Below are positions 46,868 through 56,774 of a DNA stretch of 64,000 bases, in pieces. The first letter of the stretch is position 1. Each line of letters begins with the position of its first letter. Below the pieces are notes generated by a model. It saw only the letters and a list, made by a program, of their open reading frames with translations. It was not told the origin of the DNA and searched no databases. The position numbers and the translations under genes are program-made. The DNA is from Paracoccaceae bacterium (GTDB lineage Bacteria > Pseudomonadota > Alphaproteobacteria > Rhodobacterales > Rhodobacteraceae): contig JAJEHS010000004.1 of assembly GCA_022823605.1 (NCBI GenBank), forward strand, positions 211,190 to 275,189. The letters run 5' to 3'.

Positions 46868-47311
46868 TCAGTTTTGTGAATTTGCAAAACCTGCCATAAC
46901 ACTCATAAAATCAACAGATGATTGGGTTTGAACCACTTTTTCACCAGGTTGAAAGTACTCGAAATCAATGCCCGGGAGGATTTCAATAAAATTACCTCCG
47001 AGCAATCCCTCGGATGACACAGCAAGAAAACTGTCAACGGGTATGTCCAAGTTCGAACTGATTATCAATTTCACATCTGCCTTGTAGGTCTCCGGATTTA
47101 TGGCCATGTCCGTAACCGAACCCACCGCTATTCCTGCCAGCTTGACATCGGTACCGACTGAAACGCCTTGGGCGGAATTGAATTCTGCCACCAACTCATA
47201 CCCCCCATCTTCTGGGAAGGTGTCGTTTTCAAGCAGGAGAAGGTAGAAAAAAATTCCGGCAATCAATAGGACAGCTGCACCAACAACTATTTCCAATTTG
47301 TTTTCACCCAT
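46868..47311 (-). CDS. mlaD: MlaD-family outer-membrane lipid asymmetry protein
   Basis: 147 aa. One N-terminal membrane helix (KLEIVVGAAVLLIAGIFFYL), then the MCE domain with FNSAQGVSVGTDVKLAGIAVGSV and the C-terminal EGLLGGNFIEILPG. It forms the hexameric periplasmic ring of the phospholipid transporter. The permease and ATPase genes of the system are not in the window. It lies two bases upstream of the DUF2155 gene and 14 bp after the NDUFA12 gene. Confidence 0.92.
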   Translation of the reverse strand: MGENKLEIVVGAAVLLIAGIFFYLLLLENDTFPEDGGYELVAEFNSAQGVSVGTDVKLAGIAVGSVTDMAINPETYKADVKLIISSNLDIPVDSFLAVSSEGLLGGNFIEILPGIDFEYFQPGEKVVQTQSSVDFMSVMAGFANSQN

Positions 47312-47324
47312 GATTCTACCTGAC

Positions 47325-47711
47325 TTATTCAGGACTCCAGGGAATATAATCCCGGGTCAAATCCTTCCGCTTTCCTCGTAATGATCCAAGCGGAGAATAT
47401 GCTTCCGGCATACCGGTCTTGTTTTCAAGATGGGGTTTTTCCCATGCATTCATTGGAAGCGGATCCTCGGTTGGTGGATGTTCAAAGGTATGATGCAGCC
47501 AGCCATGCCATTGTGGTGAAACCCTGCTGGCCTCTATATTGCCTCGATAGACCACCCACCTTCTTTTGCCATCCTTAGTCTGGTAAAAGACGTTGCCCTC
47601 GGGATCCTCACCTACCTTCTGCCCCTTGCGCCAAGTGTAGATCTGGGTTCCCAAAGTCTGGGAATTCCACCAGGTCAGCAAGCGAATAACAAAGTTAATC
47701 AATCCTGACAT
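47325..47711 (-). CDS. NADH:ubiquinone oxidoreductase subunit NDUFA12
   Basis: 128 aa. The conserved TWRKGQKVGEDPEGNVFYQ, WVVYRGNIEASRVSPQWHGWLHHT and KTGMPEAYSPLGSL strings define the B17.2/NDUFA12 accessory subunit of complex I, found in Alphaproteobacteria and mitochondria. It starts two bases after the clpX stop on the same strand, so expression is tied to the Clp operon. Confidence 0.95.
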   Translation of the reverse strand: MSGLINFVIRLLTWWNSQTLGTQIYTWRKGQKVGEDPEGNVFYQTKDGKRRWVVYRGNIEASRVSPQWHGWLHHTFEHPPTEDPLPMNAWEKPHLENKTGMPEAYSPLGSLRGKRKDLTRDYIPWSPE

Positions 47712-47713
47712 GT

Positions 47714-48976
47714 TCAGGAACCCACAACCTTGGAAAGGTTACTTTCAGAATAGAACTTCATTGGGGCAGTGTTCGATACGACACATTCCTCATTGACAAC
47801 AATTTCAACCACGCTTTCGTCAAGTGGCAATTCAAACATGGTATCCAGCAATATTTCCTCGATGATGGATCTCAGCCCCCTAGCACCGGTCTTCAATTCA
47901 GTCGTCTTTCGAGCTACGGCCCTGATTGCTTCGTCCGTGAAAGTCAACTTTATACCATCCAGTTCAAAAAGTTTTTTGAATTGCTTGATAAGTGAATTCT
48001 TCGGTTCTGCAAGTACCTTGACCAAGGCGTCCTCATCGAGTTCATTCAAGGTTGCAACGACTGGCAATCTACCGACAAATTCTGGGATCAGGCCGAATTT
48101 CATCAAATCCTCGGGTTCCATATCCTCCAGAAGTTCACTCAACCCCTTGGTTTCCAGATCGGAAATTGCCACCTCAAATCCAAGGGCTGAGGGTCTGGTA
48201 CGCTTTTGAATTACCTTCTCCAAACCGGCAAAGGCGCCACCACAAATAAACAGAATATTCGTGGTATCCACCTGCAGGAATTCCTGTTGGGGATGTTTTC
48301 TTCCTCCCCTGGGCGGGATGGAGGTAATCGTGCCCTCAATTATCTTGAGCAATGCCTGTTGGACCCCTTCTCCACTTACATCTCTGGTAATCGAGGGATT
48401 GTCGGTTTTGCGGGTAATCTTGTCCAACTCATCAATATAAACAATTCCCCGCTGGGCTTTCGATACATTATATTCTGCGGCCTGCAGCAATCTGAGGATT
48501 ATGTTTTCGACATCCTCACCCACGTATCCGGCTTCCGTAAGCGTTGTAGCGTCAGCCATGGTAAAGGGAACATCCAACAGTTTGGCCAATGTCTGGGCAA
48601 GCAGGGTTTTGCCACAACCAGTGGGACCAATCAACAGGATATTGGACTTGGCGATTTCAACGCCGAGATCGGTATCCAGGTTATTCAGCATCTTGTAATG
48701 ATTGTAAACGGCTACGGATAGCACTTTCTTGGCATGGGACTGGCCGATTACATAATCATCAAGAAACCGGTAGATTTCCTGTGGTGGTGTCGACTGATGT
48801 CCCTGCTTTCGTGAAATTACTTCCTTATCCTGTTTGATTATCTCCACAGAAAGTTCTACGCATTCATCACACATGTAGACCTTGGGACCAGCAATTAACT
48901 TCTTGACCTCACTTTTGCTTTTACTGCAGAATGAACAGAGAAGTTCACTATCTTCAGATGGAGTCTGATTTACCAT
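47714..48976 (-). CDS. clpX: ATP-dependent Clp protease ATP-binding subunit
   Basis: 420 aa. The N-terminal zinc domain has [11 protein letters not shown] and CDECVEL. AAA+ motifs: [15 protein letters not shown] (Walker A), [10 protein letters not shown] (Walker B), pore loop GYVGED, sensor and arginine-finger region in RPSALGFEV onward. Unfolds substrates for ClpP. Located 73 bp after clpP, the usual tig-clpP-clpX order. Confidence 0.98.
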   Translation of the reverse strand: MVNQTPSEDSELLCSFCSKSKSEVKKLIAGPKVYMCDECVELSVEIIKQDKEVISRKQGHQSTPPQEIYRFLDDYVIGQSHAKKVLSVAVYNHYKMLNNLDTDLGVEIAKSNILLIGPTGCGKTLLAQTLAKLLDVPFTMADATTLTEAGYVGEDVENIILRLLQAAEYNVSKAQRGIVYIDELDKITRKTDNPSITRDVSGEGVQQALLKIIEGTITSIPPRGGRKHPQQEFLQVDTTNILFICGGAFAGLEKVIQKRTRPSALGFEVAISDLETKGLSELLEDMEPEDLMKFGLIPEFVGRLPVVATLNELDEDALVKVLAEPKNSLIKQFKKLFELDGIKLTFTDEAIRAVARKTTELKTGARGLRSIIEEILLDTMFELPLDESVVEIVVNEECVVSNTAPMKFYSESNLSKVVGS

Positions 48977-49049
48977 GAGCGAACACCCAATTTACTATCA
49001 AAACGATTATAGCTGATATTACCCTAATACCAAAAAAATGGAAAAAGGT

Positions 49050-49667
49050 TTATTGCCCTGACTCATTTGAACGAGTTGTAACAATTTTGTCAATTAACCC
49101 CCACTCAAGAGCCTGCTGGGGACTGAGATGCTTGTCACCATCCCTGATGGCATCACTCACTTCCTTCCTGGTCCTTCCCGTATGCTTCATGAGTATGTCC
49201 CGCAAGGTGTTTTCTCGTTGTTTCATATGATCATAATGTATGGTAACATCACTGAATCTTCCCCGGAATCCTCCCATTGATTGATGTACCATAAGCGAGC
49301 AATGGGGTAGCGAATATCGCTTGCCAGGCGCTCCGGCTGTCAACAACAGGGCTCCCATTGAGGCGGCCCGGCCAAATGCCAGCGTGGAGACCGGCGGGGA
49401 AACATATTGCATGGCATCATAGATGGCCAGACCCGAATCCACTTCACCTCCGGGACTGTTGATGTACATGAAGATTTCCGATTTTGGATTTTCAGATTCC
49501 AGAAACAGCAATTGGGCAACGGCAAGTGTCGATACTTCCTCGTTTATTTCACCACATACAAATACAATTCTCTCCTTCAACAGCTTGGAGAAAATATCAT
49601 ATCTTTTTTCTCCTCGTGGAGTTTGTTCATCTACAGTAGGAATCAATGCATTTTTCAAAGGGTTCAT
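49050..49667 (-). CDS. clpP: ATP-dependent Clp protease proteolytic subunit
   Basis: 205 aa. The catalytic serine is in GRAASMGALLLTAG and the histidine in LMVHQSMGG. FVCGEINEEVSTLAVAQLLFLE and MYINSPGGEVDSGLAIYD are typical. Forms the double-ring peptidase with ClpX. It begins 25 bp after trigger factor. Confidence 0.98.
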   Translation of the reverse strand: MNPLKNALIPTVDEQTPRGEKRYDIFSKLLKERIVFVCGEINEEVSTLAVAQLLFLESENPKSEIFMYINSPGGEVDSGLAIYDAMQYVSPPVSTLAFGRAASMGALLLTAGAPGKRYSLPHCSLMVHQSMGGFRGRFSDVTIHYDHMKQRENTLRDILMKHTGRTRKEVSDAIRDGDKHLSPQQALEWGLIDKIVTTRSNESGQ

Positions 49668-49692
49668 TTCACCTGCCTCACTTCAACTTTTG

Positions 49693-51279
49693 TTAATCCT
49701 TTTCCGGTTCGCTCTCATGGTCCGTATGATCTGATTCCATAAATGCAATCAATTTATCTCTTTCCATTTGCCGTATTTCCATAAGTTTTTCAAAACTTAC
49801 TTTTCTTTCGGTGGTGCCTACCTTACCCATAATAAACTGTTCTACCTTGTATGAAACAATTTTGTTTTGGGAACTTAAGGCAAAATAATCCGGAATGTCC
49901 TCATACTTAATTCTACTTCTGAGTTCTTCCATATTTATATGAGGAGATTGATTGTAGCGGGCAAGCATAACAGCCCACTCATCAACAATCTCTTCCCTGG
50001 TTGCTTTTATATCTTCCTTTTTTGCTATGTTTTTCAGGAGGATCATGTACCTGACCTGGTTGAGTGCGAGATTCCTTATCTCAGTAACTTTTTCGGCATC
50101 AATGGTATCCCAATCAACTCTTTTCGGGGCTTCATTTGTATCATTATTCGAGGAATCTTCATCATTCTGCTCTGATAAGCCGTCTCCAGTTTCCCCATTC
50201 TCTATATTCTTGGCAACCTTTTCATTCTTTTCATCATCCTCTTCGGGATTTGTAGTTTCGGATTTTGTATCATCCTTGTACTCCTCAAACCAAAGATTTT
50301 CCATCGTTGAATTGAGTACCTTTTTCGGAACATCAAAATCCAGCTCCTTTTCCATTTTAAGTCCGAATTGATCAGTCATGAGGTGTGCGGAAATGCTTTC
50401 AAATTGTTGCAATTTCCTATTCAAAAGCTCTACATCCAATTCCTCAACCGACTGGAAGCCGAATTTTTTTGCCATTTCCATGGTAGGCTCGTCAATAATA
50501 TTGGATTTGAGCACTTCTGCTATTTTGAAATGAAACTTGCAAGGTTTACCCGCTTCCTCAAAACCATCATAAAATGAAGGTAATTCCGATTCAATCGTGA
50601 ACTCCTCATCCTTAACCAATCCGATGGAATTGAACCTCACGTCATAAATACTTGAGCTTTCTTCGACCAATACCTCTCTGGCCTTGTCAATATACCCATC
50701 AGCACTTGTACCCGGTGCCACTATGGTCATGTCAACCATCAGGTAATCTCCAATTTCAGATTTATAATCCTTGTCCTGGGTTACCTTTTCCGGGTTGGCG
50801 GCCAAAAAATCCTGTCTGATCTTTTCCAGCAACTTTTCCCTATCCTCCGGTACAAACTTTAGGATGGAATACTTGTCATAATCCAAGTCCTTGACTTCAG
50901 GAGACACCTCGTAGGAAACCGATATCTTGGCAACCATATCGGTTTCGTTTGCATAGTCTGTATCTATTTCAGGTGTACCAATGACAATTTTGTCAGAATC
51001 GTGCAAATGTTCCTGAATTTGCTCACTGACATATCTCTGCAGGAATTCTTCCTTTTCCTTCTCTGGAACACGATTAAGAATGACACTCAATGGGGCCTTC
51101 CCCTTACGGAATCCTGGAATATTGAACCTGTCCTTGTATTCCAAAATTTCTTGTGTGAGTTTCTTGTTCAGAAGACCCTTCGTTACGCCTAATCGATACA
51201 CTCGACTGAAACCATCCTCAGCCACGTGGATTTGGGGCTCATCTAAATCTTCTTGAAAAACAATTTCACTGTCTGACAT
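49693..51279 (-). CDS. tig: Trigger factor, long form with acidic insertion
   Basis: 528 aa from ATG 51279; a TTG six bases earlier is less likely. The ribosome-binding loop is seen as NIPGFRKGKAPLSVI. The PPIase-like and C-terminal chaperone regions follow. Usual trigger factors have about 430-490 residues; the extra length is a short N-terminal extension and an insertion rich in D, E, N and S (about residues 335-387). Chaperones nascent chains as they leave the ribosome. The start lies just 17 bases after the CCA of tRNA-Leu(UAG), and the leader holds an overlapping 8-codon frame. Confidence 0.92.
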   Translation of the reverse strand: MSDSEIVFQEDLDEPQIHVAEDGFSRVYRLGVTKGLLNKKLTQEILEYKDRFNIPGFRKGKAPLSVILNRVPEKEKEEFLQRYVSEQIQEHLHDSDKIVIGTPEIDTDYANETDMVAKISVSYEVSPEVKDLDYDKYSILKFVPEDREKLLEKIRQDFLAANPEKVTQDKDYKSEIGDYLMVDMTIVAPGTSADGYIDKAREVLVEESSSIYDVRFNSIGLVKDEEFTIESELPSFYDGFEEAGKPCKFHFKIAEVLKSNIIDEPTMEMAKKFGFQSVEELDVELLNRKLQQFESISAHLMTDQFGLKMEKELDFDVPKKVLNSTMENLWFEEYKDDTKSETTNPEEDDEKNEKVAKNIENGETGDGLSEQNDEDSSNNDTNEAPKRVDWDTIDAEKVTEIRNLALNQVRYMILLKNIAKKEDIKATREEIVDEWAVMLARYNQSPHINMEELRSRIKYEDIPDYFALSSQNKIVSYKVEQFIMGKVGTTERKVSFEKLMEIRQMERDKLIAFMESDHTDHESEPEKD

Positions 51280-51296
51280 TAGCAACTTTCATTTCT

Positions 51297-51381
51297 TGGT
51301 GCGGGTGGAGGGACTTGAACCCCCACGCATTAAAGCGCCAGATCCTAAATCTGGTGCGTCTACCAATTCCGCCACACCCGC
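51297..51381 (-). tRNA. tRNA-Leu(UAG)
   Basis: An 85-nt gene with encoded CCA (51299-51297). Acceptor stem GCGGGTG/CACCCGC; anticodon arm CCAGA-TTTAGGA-TCTGG with UAG at 34-36; a long variable arm and GTTCAAGTC T-loop. It is directly upstream of tig on the same strand, so they are almost certainly one transcript. Confidence 0.97.
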
Positions 51382-51719
51382 ATTCTGTTTGTTTGGAATA
51401 GTTTGGTTTTAAATCACCCCTATTTGGAGTACAAATTCTCCTAGCTTGATCTACTTTGAATTACCGGTATTCACCATTTGTTCTCAAGAAGTTGAAGTTA
51501 GGTATTTGTTGGCTTTAATTCAATTATTTGCAAATGAAAATCCTGAATATCAAAAAGGTGATTTGACCTGTTTCAGGGAAAAGCTGATATATTTTTACCA
51601 ACACTGTAACTGTAATTCCAGGCAAATTTAGTAATCCCGGTATGAAAAATCCTAGGGGCTGGGGTTGGTTGCCTGATGTAAAAATGAATATCCTTATTTT
51701 CGCCACAATTCGTTTTGTT

Positions 51720-52094
51720 CATGATGATGAATGATCGCACTAGACTCTTGAATTCTGTCGTAATGTAATTCATGAGCCTCTTGGCGGCAGGCTCAAGAAG
51801 ATTATTGGTCAAGGTCAGTATCTCCAGATGACGTTCGGGATCACCAATTCGTATGCTTAATGCAGTCAGCCTGTTTTGAGGACGCATTCGGAAAACGAAA
51901 GAGTATGGAAGCACTGTCAAGGCATCCGATTCAGACAGGATGTTGATCACTGCACTCAAACTTCCACCGGTGAAACTGATCTTGAAGTGCTTGACACCAA
52001 TTCCTTCCAGACCTGCTCTCAAATCATGATATAAAGGGCTATCAACAGGCGGTGCAATCCAGGGATAAGAGGTCAGGTCGTTCATTCTTACCAC
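51720..52094 (-). pseudogene. LysR-type regulator remnant, C-terminal ligand-binding part only
   Basis: About 120 residues starting RMNDLTSYPWIAPPVDSPLY and running through SDALTVLPYSFVFRM to MNYITTEF match the second half of a LysR effector domain. The helix-turn-helix and first lobe are gone, and the frame continues to 51573 with unrelated sequence. It is divergent from the decayed dioxygenase gene, as expected for its former regulator. Confidence 0.7.
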
Positions 52095-52127
52095 CGATTT
52101 AAAGGTAAGTGAAAATAGGAGAAAATA

Positions 52128-53003
52128 ATGGCTGTGGATACAGGATATTTAACCGAACAGGATTCTGCAGAGGTTGTAGCGGGCCGCATTTCTGAGGATA
52201 CCGACCCAAGGCTCAGGCAAATCATCACTGTTCTTGTCAAGCACATGCATGCTGCTGTCAGGGAATTGGAATTGACGTAAGAGGAATGGTTTGAGGGTAT
52301 AAAGTTTTTGACCGAAACCGGACATAAAAGTGACGAGTGGCGATAGGAATTCATACTACTTTCCGATGTCCTGGGGGTTTCCATGCTAGTGGATGCCATA
52401 AACAATCCAAAGCCTTCCGGTGCTTCGGAATCCACTGTTCTGGGGCACTTTCATTTAGCCGATGCGCCGGAATTGAAAATGGGTTCTGGTATTTGCCACG
52501 ATCAGAAGGGAGAACCAATGCTTGTTGTGGGTCGAATTCTGGACACCCAGGGCAATCCTGTTGCCTAGGCCAATCTGGATGTTTGGCAAGCCAATGATGA
52601 AGGCTTTTATGATGTTCAGCAAAAGGGCATTCAACCTGATTTCAACCTCAGGTGACTATTCAGGACCTCAGTTGATGGAGCCTATTGATTCCGGTGTGTC
52701 AAACCCAAATATTATCCCATACCCGGAGACGGACCGGTTGGCAGGATGTTGGCTGCCCTAGGTTGGCATTGCTATCGCCCTGCACACCTGCACTATATTA
52801 TTTCGGCAGAGGGATACAAGAGTTTGACAACCCATATATTTGATCCCGATGATCCCAACATCCATTCCGATGCAGTATTTGGGGTCAAGGAAAGTTTGAT
52901 GGCCAAGTTTGATTGGATAGAAGACCTGTCATCAATGGAGGCCCCGGGAAAGACTACCCCCTTCTACCATGTTATTCATGACTTTATTTTGGTACACGCA
53001 TAA
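52128..53003 (+). pseudogene. Hydroxyquinol 1,2-dioxygenase family pseudogene with five in-frame stops
   Basis: One reading frame of 292 codons covers a full-length intradiol dioxygenase with no frameshift but five stop codons: TAA 52278, TAG 52344, TAG 52566, TGA 52653 and TGA 52686. Recognisable family pieces are EFILLSDVLGVSMLVDAINN, ANLDVWQANDEGFYDVQQ, FRCVKPKYYPIPGDGPVGRM, YRPAHLHYIISAEGYKSL and HSDAVFGVKESL, including the iron-ligand region (YYP...YRPAHLH). The stops at W and Q positions look like single-base changes. It once opened the ring of hydroxyquinol or a catechol. Confidence 0.85.
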
Positions 53004-53051
53004 TCGGAATGATTACCTGTTTTTGGATAAAACAATCCCATTAGTGGTATA

Positions 53052-54623
53052 TCATCTCGATTGAGTCAGTATCTGCCCAATGACTTGGGGGATAGTATTG
53101 GGGATATCATCTGCTATTAATCCCGGTCCTAGCAAACTGGCAGCCTTGAGGTGGAGGTAGGTAGCAAGTACGGTGCACTTTAGTGGTGCAATGTTTCTGG
53201 CCATCAAGCCGGTGATCATTCCTGCCAGCACATCTCCCGACCCGGCTGTGGCCAACCAGGAGGAATTTTCAAATTTTTCCCCGTTGACGAGATAAGTTTT
53301 ACCGAAGGGTGAGGCAACAACTGTTTGCCTGCCTTTCAAGAGAACGATTGCACCTGCTCTCATACTAGCTGTTTGAACCGCGGTCAGGACAGAATAATTG
53401 TCAGATTTCATTTTATTGGCCAAATCGGGAAATAATTTGGCAAACTCACCAAAATGGGGTGTGATCACGGTTTTTTCATGAAGTTGCTTGAATAACGATT
53501 CGGGATTGTCCTCAAACGACGTCAAAGCATCAGCATCCAAGACAACATTTCGCCCGGATTCCAGTGCCGCATTCGTGAATTCCCTAGTTTTCCCACCGAG
53601 TCCCAGACCGGGTCCAAGGCATAAGGCATTAATCCTTTTGTCTAGAAGGCAGTCCTGCAAATCCTTTGGATTATCGGCCAGGGTCACCATAAGAGCTTTC
53701 ACTTTGCTGGAATGAATCTGTAAAACATTCCTTGGCAAACCGAGAGTTACCAATCCCGAGCCTATCCTGAGGGCTGACGTACCGGCTAATTCGGCAGCAC
53801 CCATTTTTCCCTGCGGACCGGATAATATCAGGGAGTGCCCGTGATCGTATTTGTGACTTGCCCTATGCTTATCCAAATGGTTAGCAAAATCAGGTGGATT
53901 GGCTTCCACCAATTCAACTAGAGGTGAATTTTCAGTGGAGTATTCTCTCATTCCTCTATCCAATCCTATGGGTAAAACCTTGATTTTTCCTGATCTTACA
54001 GATCCTTCCTGTAAGTAATGACCCCATTTGGCTAATTGGAAGGTAAGAGTCAGGGTAGCTTTATAATCGGGTAAATCACAAACGGATAGTAATTTGCCAG
54101 AGGTGGAATCAAGTCCTGAAAGAATATCAATTGCGATAATTGGGATGTCGGCGGGTATTTTTTCAAAAATAATTGAACATTGTTTATTCAACGGTCTGGT
54201 AAGCCCAATACCGAACAGAGCATCAACGACGATATCACCATTTTTCAATTCTGCCTTCTGGAATCGGTCAATAGGGGAAATCGATCCCCGATGAAGCCAT
54301 TTTGAACGCATCAACGCGGATGAAGAAGACATTCTCGTCTTGTTCCCCAATTCCCAGCAAGATACCTTCTTGCCCAAGTCGAATAGTATTCTGGCTATAA
54401 CAAAGCCATCTCCACCATTGTTTCCCGGACCACACAATACATGATAATGGTTTCTTTTTTTCTTTTGTGCTTCCTGATTCCATTCAACTATTGATTCGGC
54501 TGCCTTTGTTCCAGCACATTCCATTAGATCGGTGACAACCTGAATATCATCCTTGATTTGTAAATGCTCAATTTTCTGAATTTCTTCAGTCGAACAAATT
54601 TGTGGCATGGATACTATCCTCAA
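53052..54623 (-). CDS. nnrDE: Bifunctional NAD(P)H-hydrate epimerase / ADP-dependent dehydratase
   Basis: 523 aa, fused form. N-terminal YjeF epimerase domain: VLCGPGNNGGDGFVIARILF and the FGIGLTRPL loop. C-terminal ribokinase-like dehydratase (from about residue 245): DHGHSLILSGPQGKMGAAEL, CLGPGLGLGG, ITPHFGEFAKLF and WLATAGSGDVLAGMITGL. It repairs hydrated NADH and NADPH in the cytoplasm. In many Alphaproteobacteria it lies next to glnB-glnA, as here, on the opposite strand. Confidence 0.94.
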   Translation of the reverse strand: MRIVSMPQICSTEEIQKIEHLQIKDDIQVVTDLMECAGTKAAESIVEWNQEAQKKKRNHYHVLCGPGNNGGDGFVIARILFDLGKKVSCWELGNKTRMSSSSALMRSKWLHRGSISPIDRFQKAELKNGDIVVDALFGIGLTRPLNKQCSIIFEKIPADIPIIAIDILSGLDSTSGKLLSVCDLPDYKATLTLTFQLAKWGHYLQEGSVRSGKIKVLPIGLDRGMREYSTENSPLVELVEANPPDFANHLDKHRASHKYDHGHSLILSGPQGKMGAAELAGTSALRIGSGLVTLGLPRNVLQIHSSKVKALMVTLADNPKDLQDCLLDKRINALCLGPGLGLGGKTREFTNAALESGRNVVLDADALTSFEDNPESLFKQLHEKTVITPHFGEFAKLFPDLANKMKSDNYSVLTAVQTASMRAGAIVLLKGRQTVVASPFGKTYLVNGEKFENSSWLATAGSGDVLAGMITGLMARNIAPLKCTVLATYLHLKAASLLGPGLIADDIPNTIPQVIGQILTQSR

Positions 54624-55283
<660 letters not shown>

Positions 55284-55317
55284 TTTGCAATTGGATTTAA
55301 TATGAAAGGAGAATCTT

Positions 55318-56727
55318 GTGAGTTCCAATGAAGAAATAATATCTATGATCGGGGAAGAGGAGATTGATTTTGTCGATCTTCGGTTTACCGACCCACGGGG
55401 GAAACTTCAGCATGTAACAATTATGGCTGACCAGGTTGACGAGGATTTTCTTGAAGAAGGAATGATGTTTGACGGATCTTCCATCGCAGGTTGGAAATCA
55501 ATTGAAGCATCTGACATGAAACTCATGCCCGACCTCAATTCCCACTATATTGATCCTTTCTACTCTGAAAGGACAATGTGCCTCCATTGTTCGGTCGTTG
55601 AACCTGATACAGGCGAACCTTACGAGCGTGATCCAAGAAGTACTGCCGAAAAAGCCGAAGCCTTTCTCAAGAATTCAGGTGTGGGTGATGTTGCTTATTT
55701 TGGACCGGAAGCCGAGTTTTTCATGTTTGATGATGTTAGGTTCAGCAACGAGATGCAAAAGGTTTCGTTCGAAGTGGATGCCGTTGATGCCCCTTGGAAC
55801 AGTGACACCAAATATCCAACGGGCAATACCGGCTTTCGACCGGGCGTCAAGGGTGGTTACTTTCCTGTAAACCCGACAGATTCAGCCCAGAATATTCGCT
55901 CGGAAATGCTTTCAACCATGAAAAGCATCGGCATGAATGTCGACAAGCATCACCACGAAGTGGCTGCAAGCCAACATGAACTCGGATTGATCTTTTCTTC
56001 TCTGACCAATCAGGGTGATCAACTTCAAAAGTACAAATATGTTGTTCAGAATGTCGCTGATTTCTATGGACGTTCAGCAACCTTCATGCCCAAGCCAATC
56101 GCCGGGGACAACGGTACTGGCATGCATGTCAACATGTCTATTTGGAAGGATGGCAATCCTTTGTTCTCGGGAGACAGGTATGCTGACTTAAGTGACGAAG
56201 GTCTGTGGTTCATTGGTGGTTTGTTGAAGCATGCAAAATCCCTGAATGCCTTTACCAATCCCACAACCAATTCCTACAAAAGGTTGATTCCGGGTTTTGA
56301 AGCTCCAGTGCTCAGGGCATATTCAGCCCGCAACCGTTCCGGTTGTATTCGAATACCATGGACTGAAAATCCCAAGGCAAAGAGGGTTGAAGCCCGCTTT
56401 CCTGATCCCATGGCCAACCCCTATCTCTGCTTTGCAGCACTCATGATGGCTGGGGTTGATGGAATCCTTAACAGGACCAATCCAGGTGAAGCCATGGACA
56501 AGAACCTGTATGACCTTCCACCCGAAGAGTTGCAAGGCATACCAACGGTTTGTTCCTCTTTGCGTGAGGCACTGGATTCTTTGAATGAAGACATGGATTA
56601 TCTTCTGGCCGGTGATGTATTCACAAAGGACCAAATCGAAGGTTACAGTGAATTGAAATGGGAAGAGGTTTACAATTTTGAACATACACCTCATCCAGTT
56701 GAATACCAAATGTATTATACTGGATAA
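55318..56727 (+). CDS. glnA: Glutamine synthetase, type I
   Basis: 469 aa from GTG 55318, with AAAGGAG before it. Signatures: MFDGSSIAGWKSIEASDM, ATFMPKPIAGDNGTGMHVN and RIPWTENPKAKRVEARFPD. The adenylylation tyrosine lies in KNLYDLPPEE. It makes glutamine from glutamate and ammonia and is controlled through GlnB, encoded just upstream. Confidence 0.98.
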   Translation: MSSNEEIISMIGEEEIDFVDLRFTDPRGKLQHVTIMADQVDEDFLEEGMMFDGSSIAGWKSIEASDMKLMPDLNSHYIDPFYSERTMCLHCSVVEPDTGEPYERDPRSTAEKAEAFLKNSGVGDVAYFGPEAEFFMFDDVRFSNEMQKVSFEVDAVDAPWNSDTKYPTGNTGFRPGVKGGYFPVNPTDSAQNIRSEMLSTMKSIGMNVDKHHHEVAASQHELGLIFSSLTNQGDQLQKYKYVVQNVADFYGRSATFMPKPIAGDNGTGMHVNMSIWKDGNPLFSGDRYADLSDEGLWFIGGLLKHAKSLNAFTNPTTNSYKRLIPGFEAPVLRAYSARNRSGCIRIPWTENPKAKRVEARFPDPMANPYLCFAALMMAGVDGILNRTNPGEAMDKNLYDLPPEELQGIPTVCSSLREALDSLNEDMDYLLAGDVFTKDQIEGYSELKWEEVYNFEHTPHPVEYQMYYTG

Positions 56728-56739
56728 CTAACCTCCTTA

Positions 56740-56764
56740 GTGGTGGAATTTCAAATTCCACCAC
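56740..56764. terminator. Stem-loop between convergent glnA and MATE gene
   Basis: A near-perfect palindrome, GTGGTGGAAT with ATTCCACCAC around TTCAA, stands 12 bp after the glnA stop and 10 bp from the MATE stop. It has no flanking T-run on either strand but its position fits a bidirectional transcript end. Confidence 0.6.
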
Positions 56765-56774
56765 ATCCTCCCAC

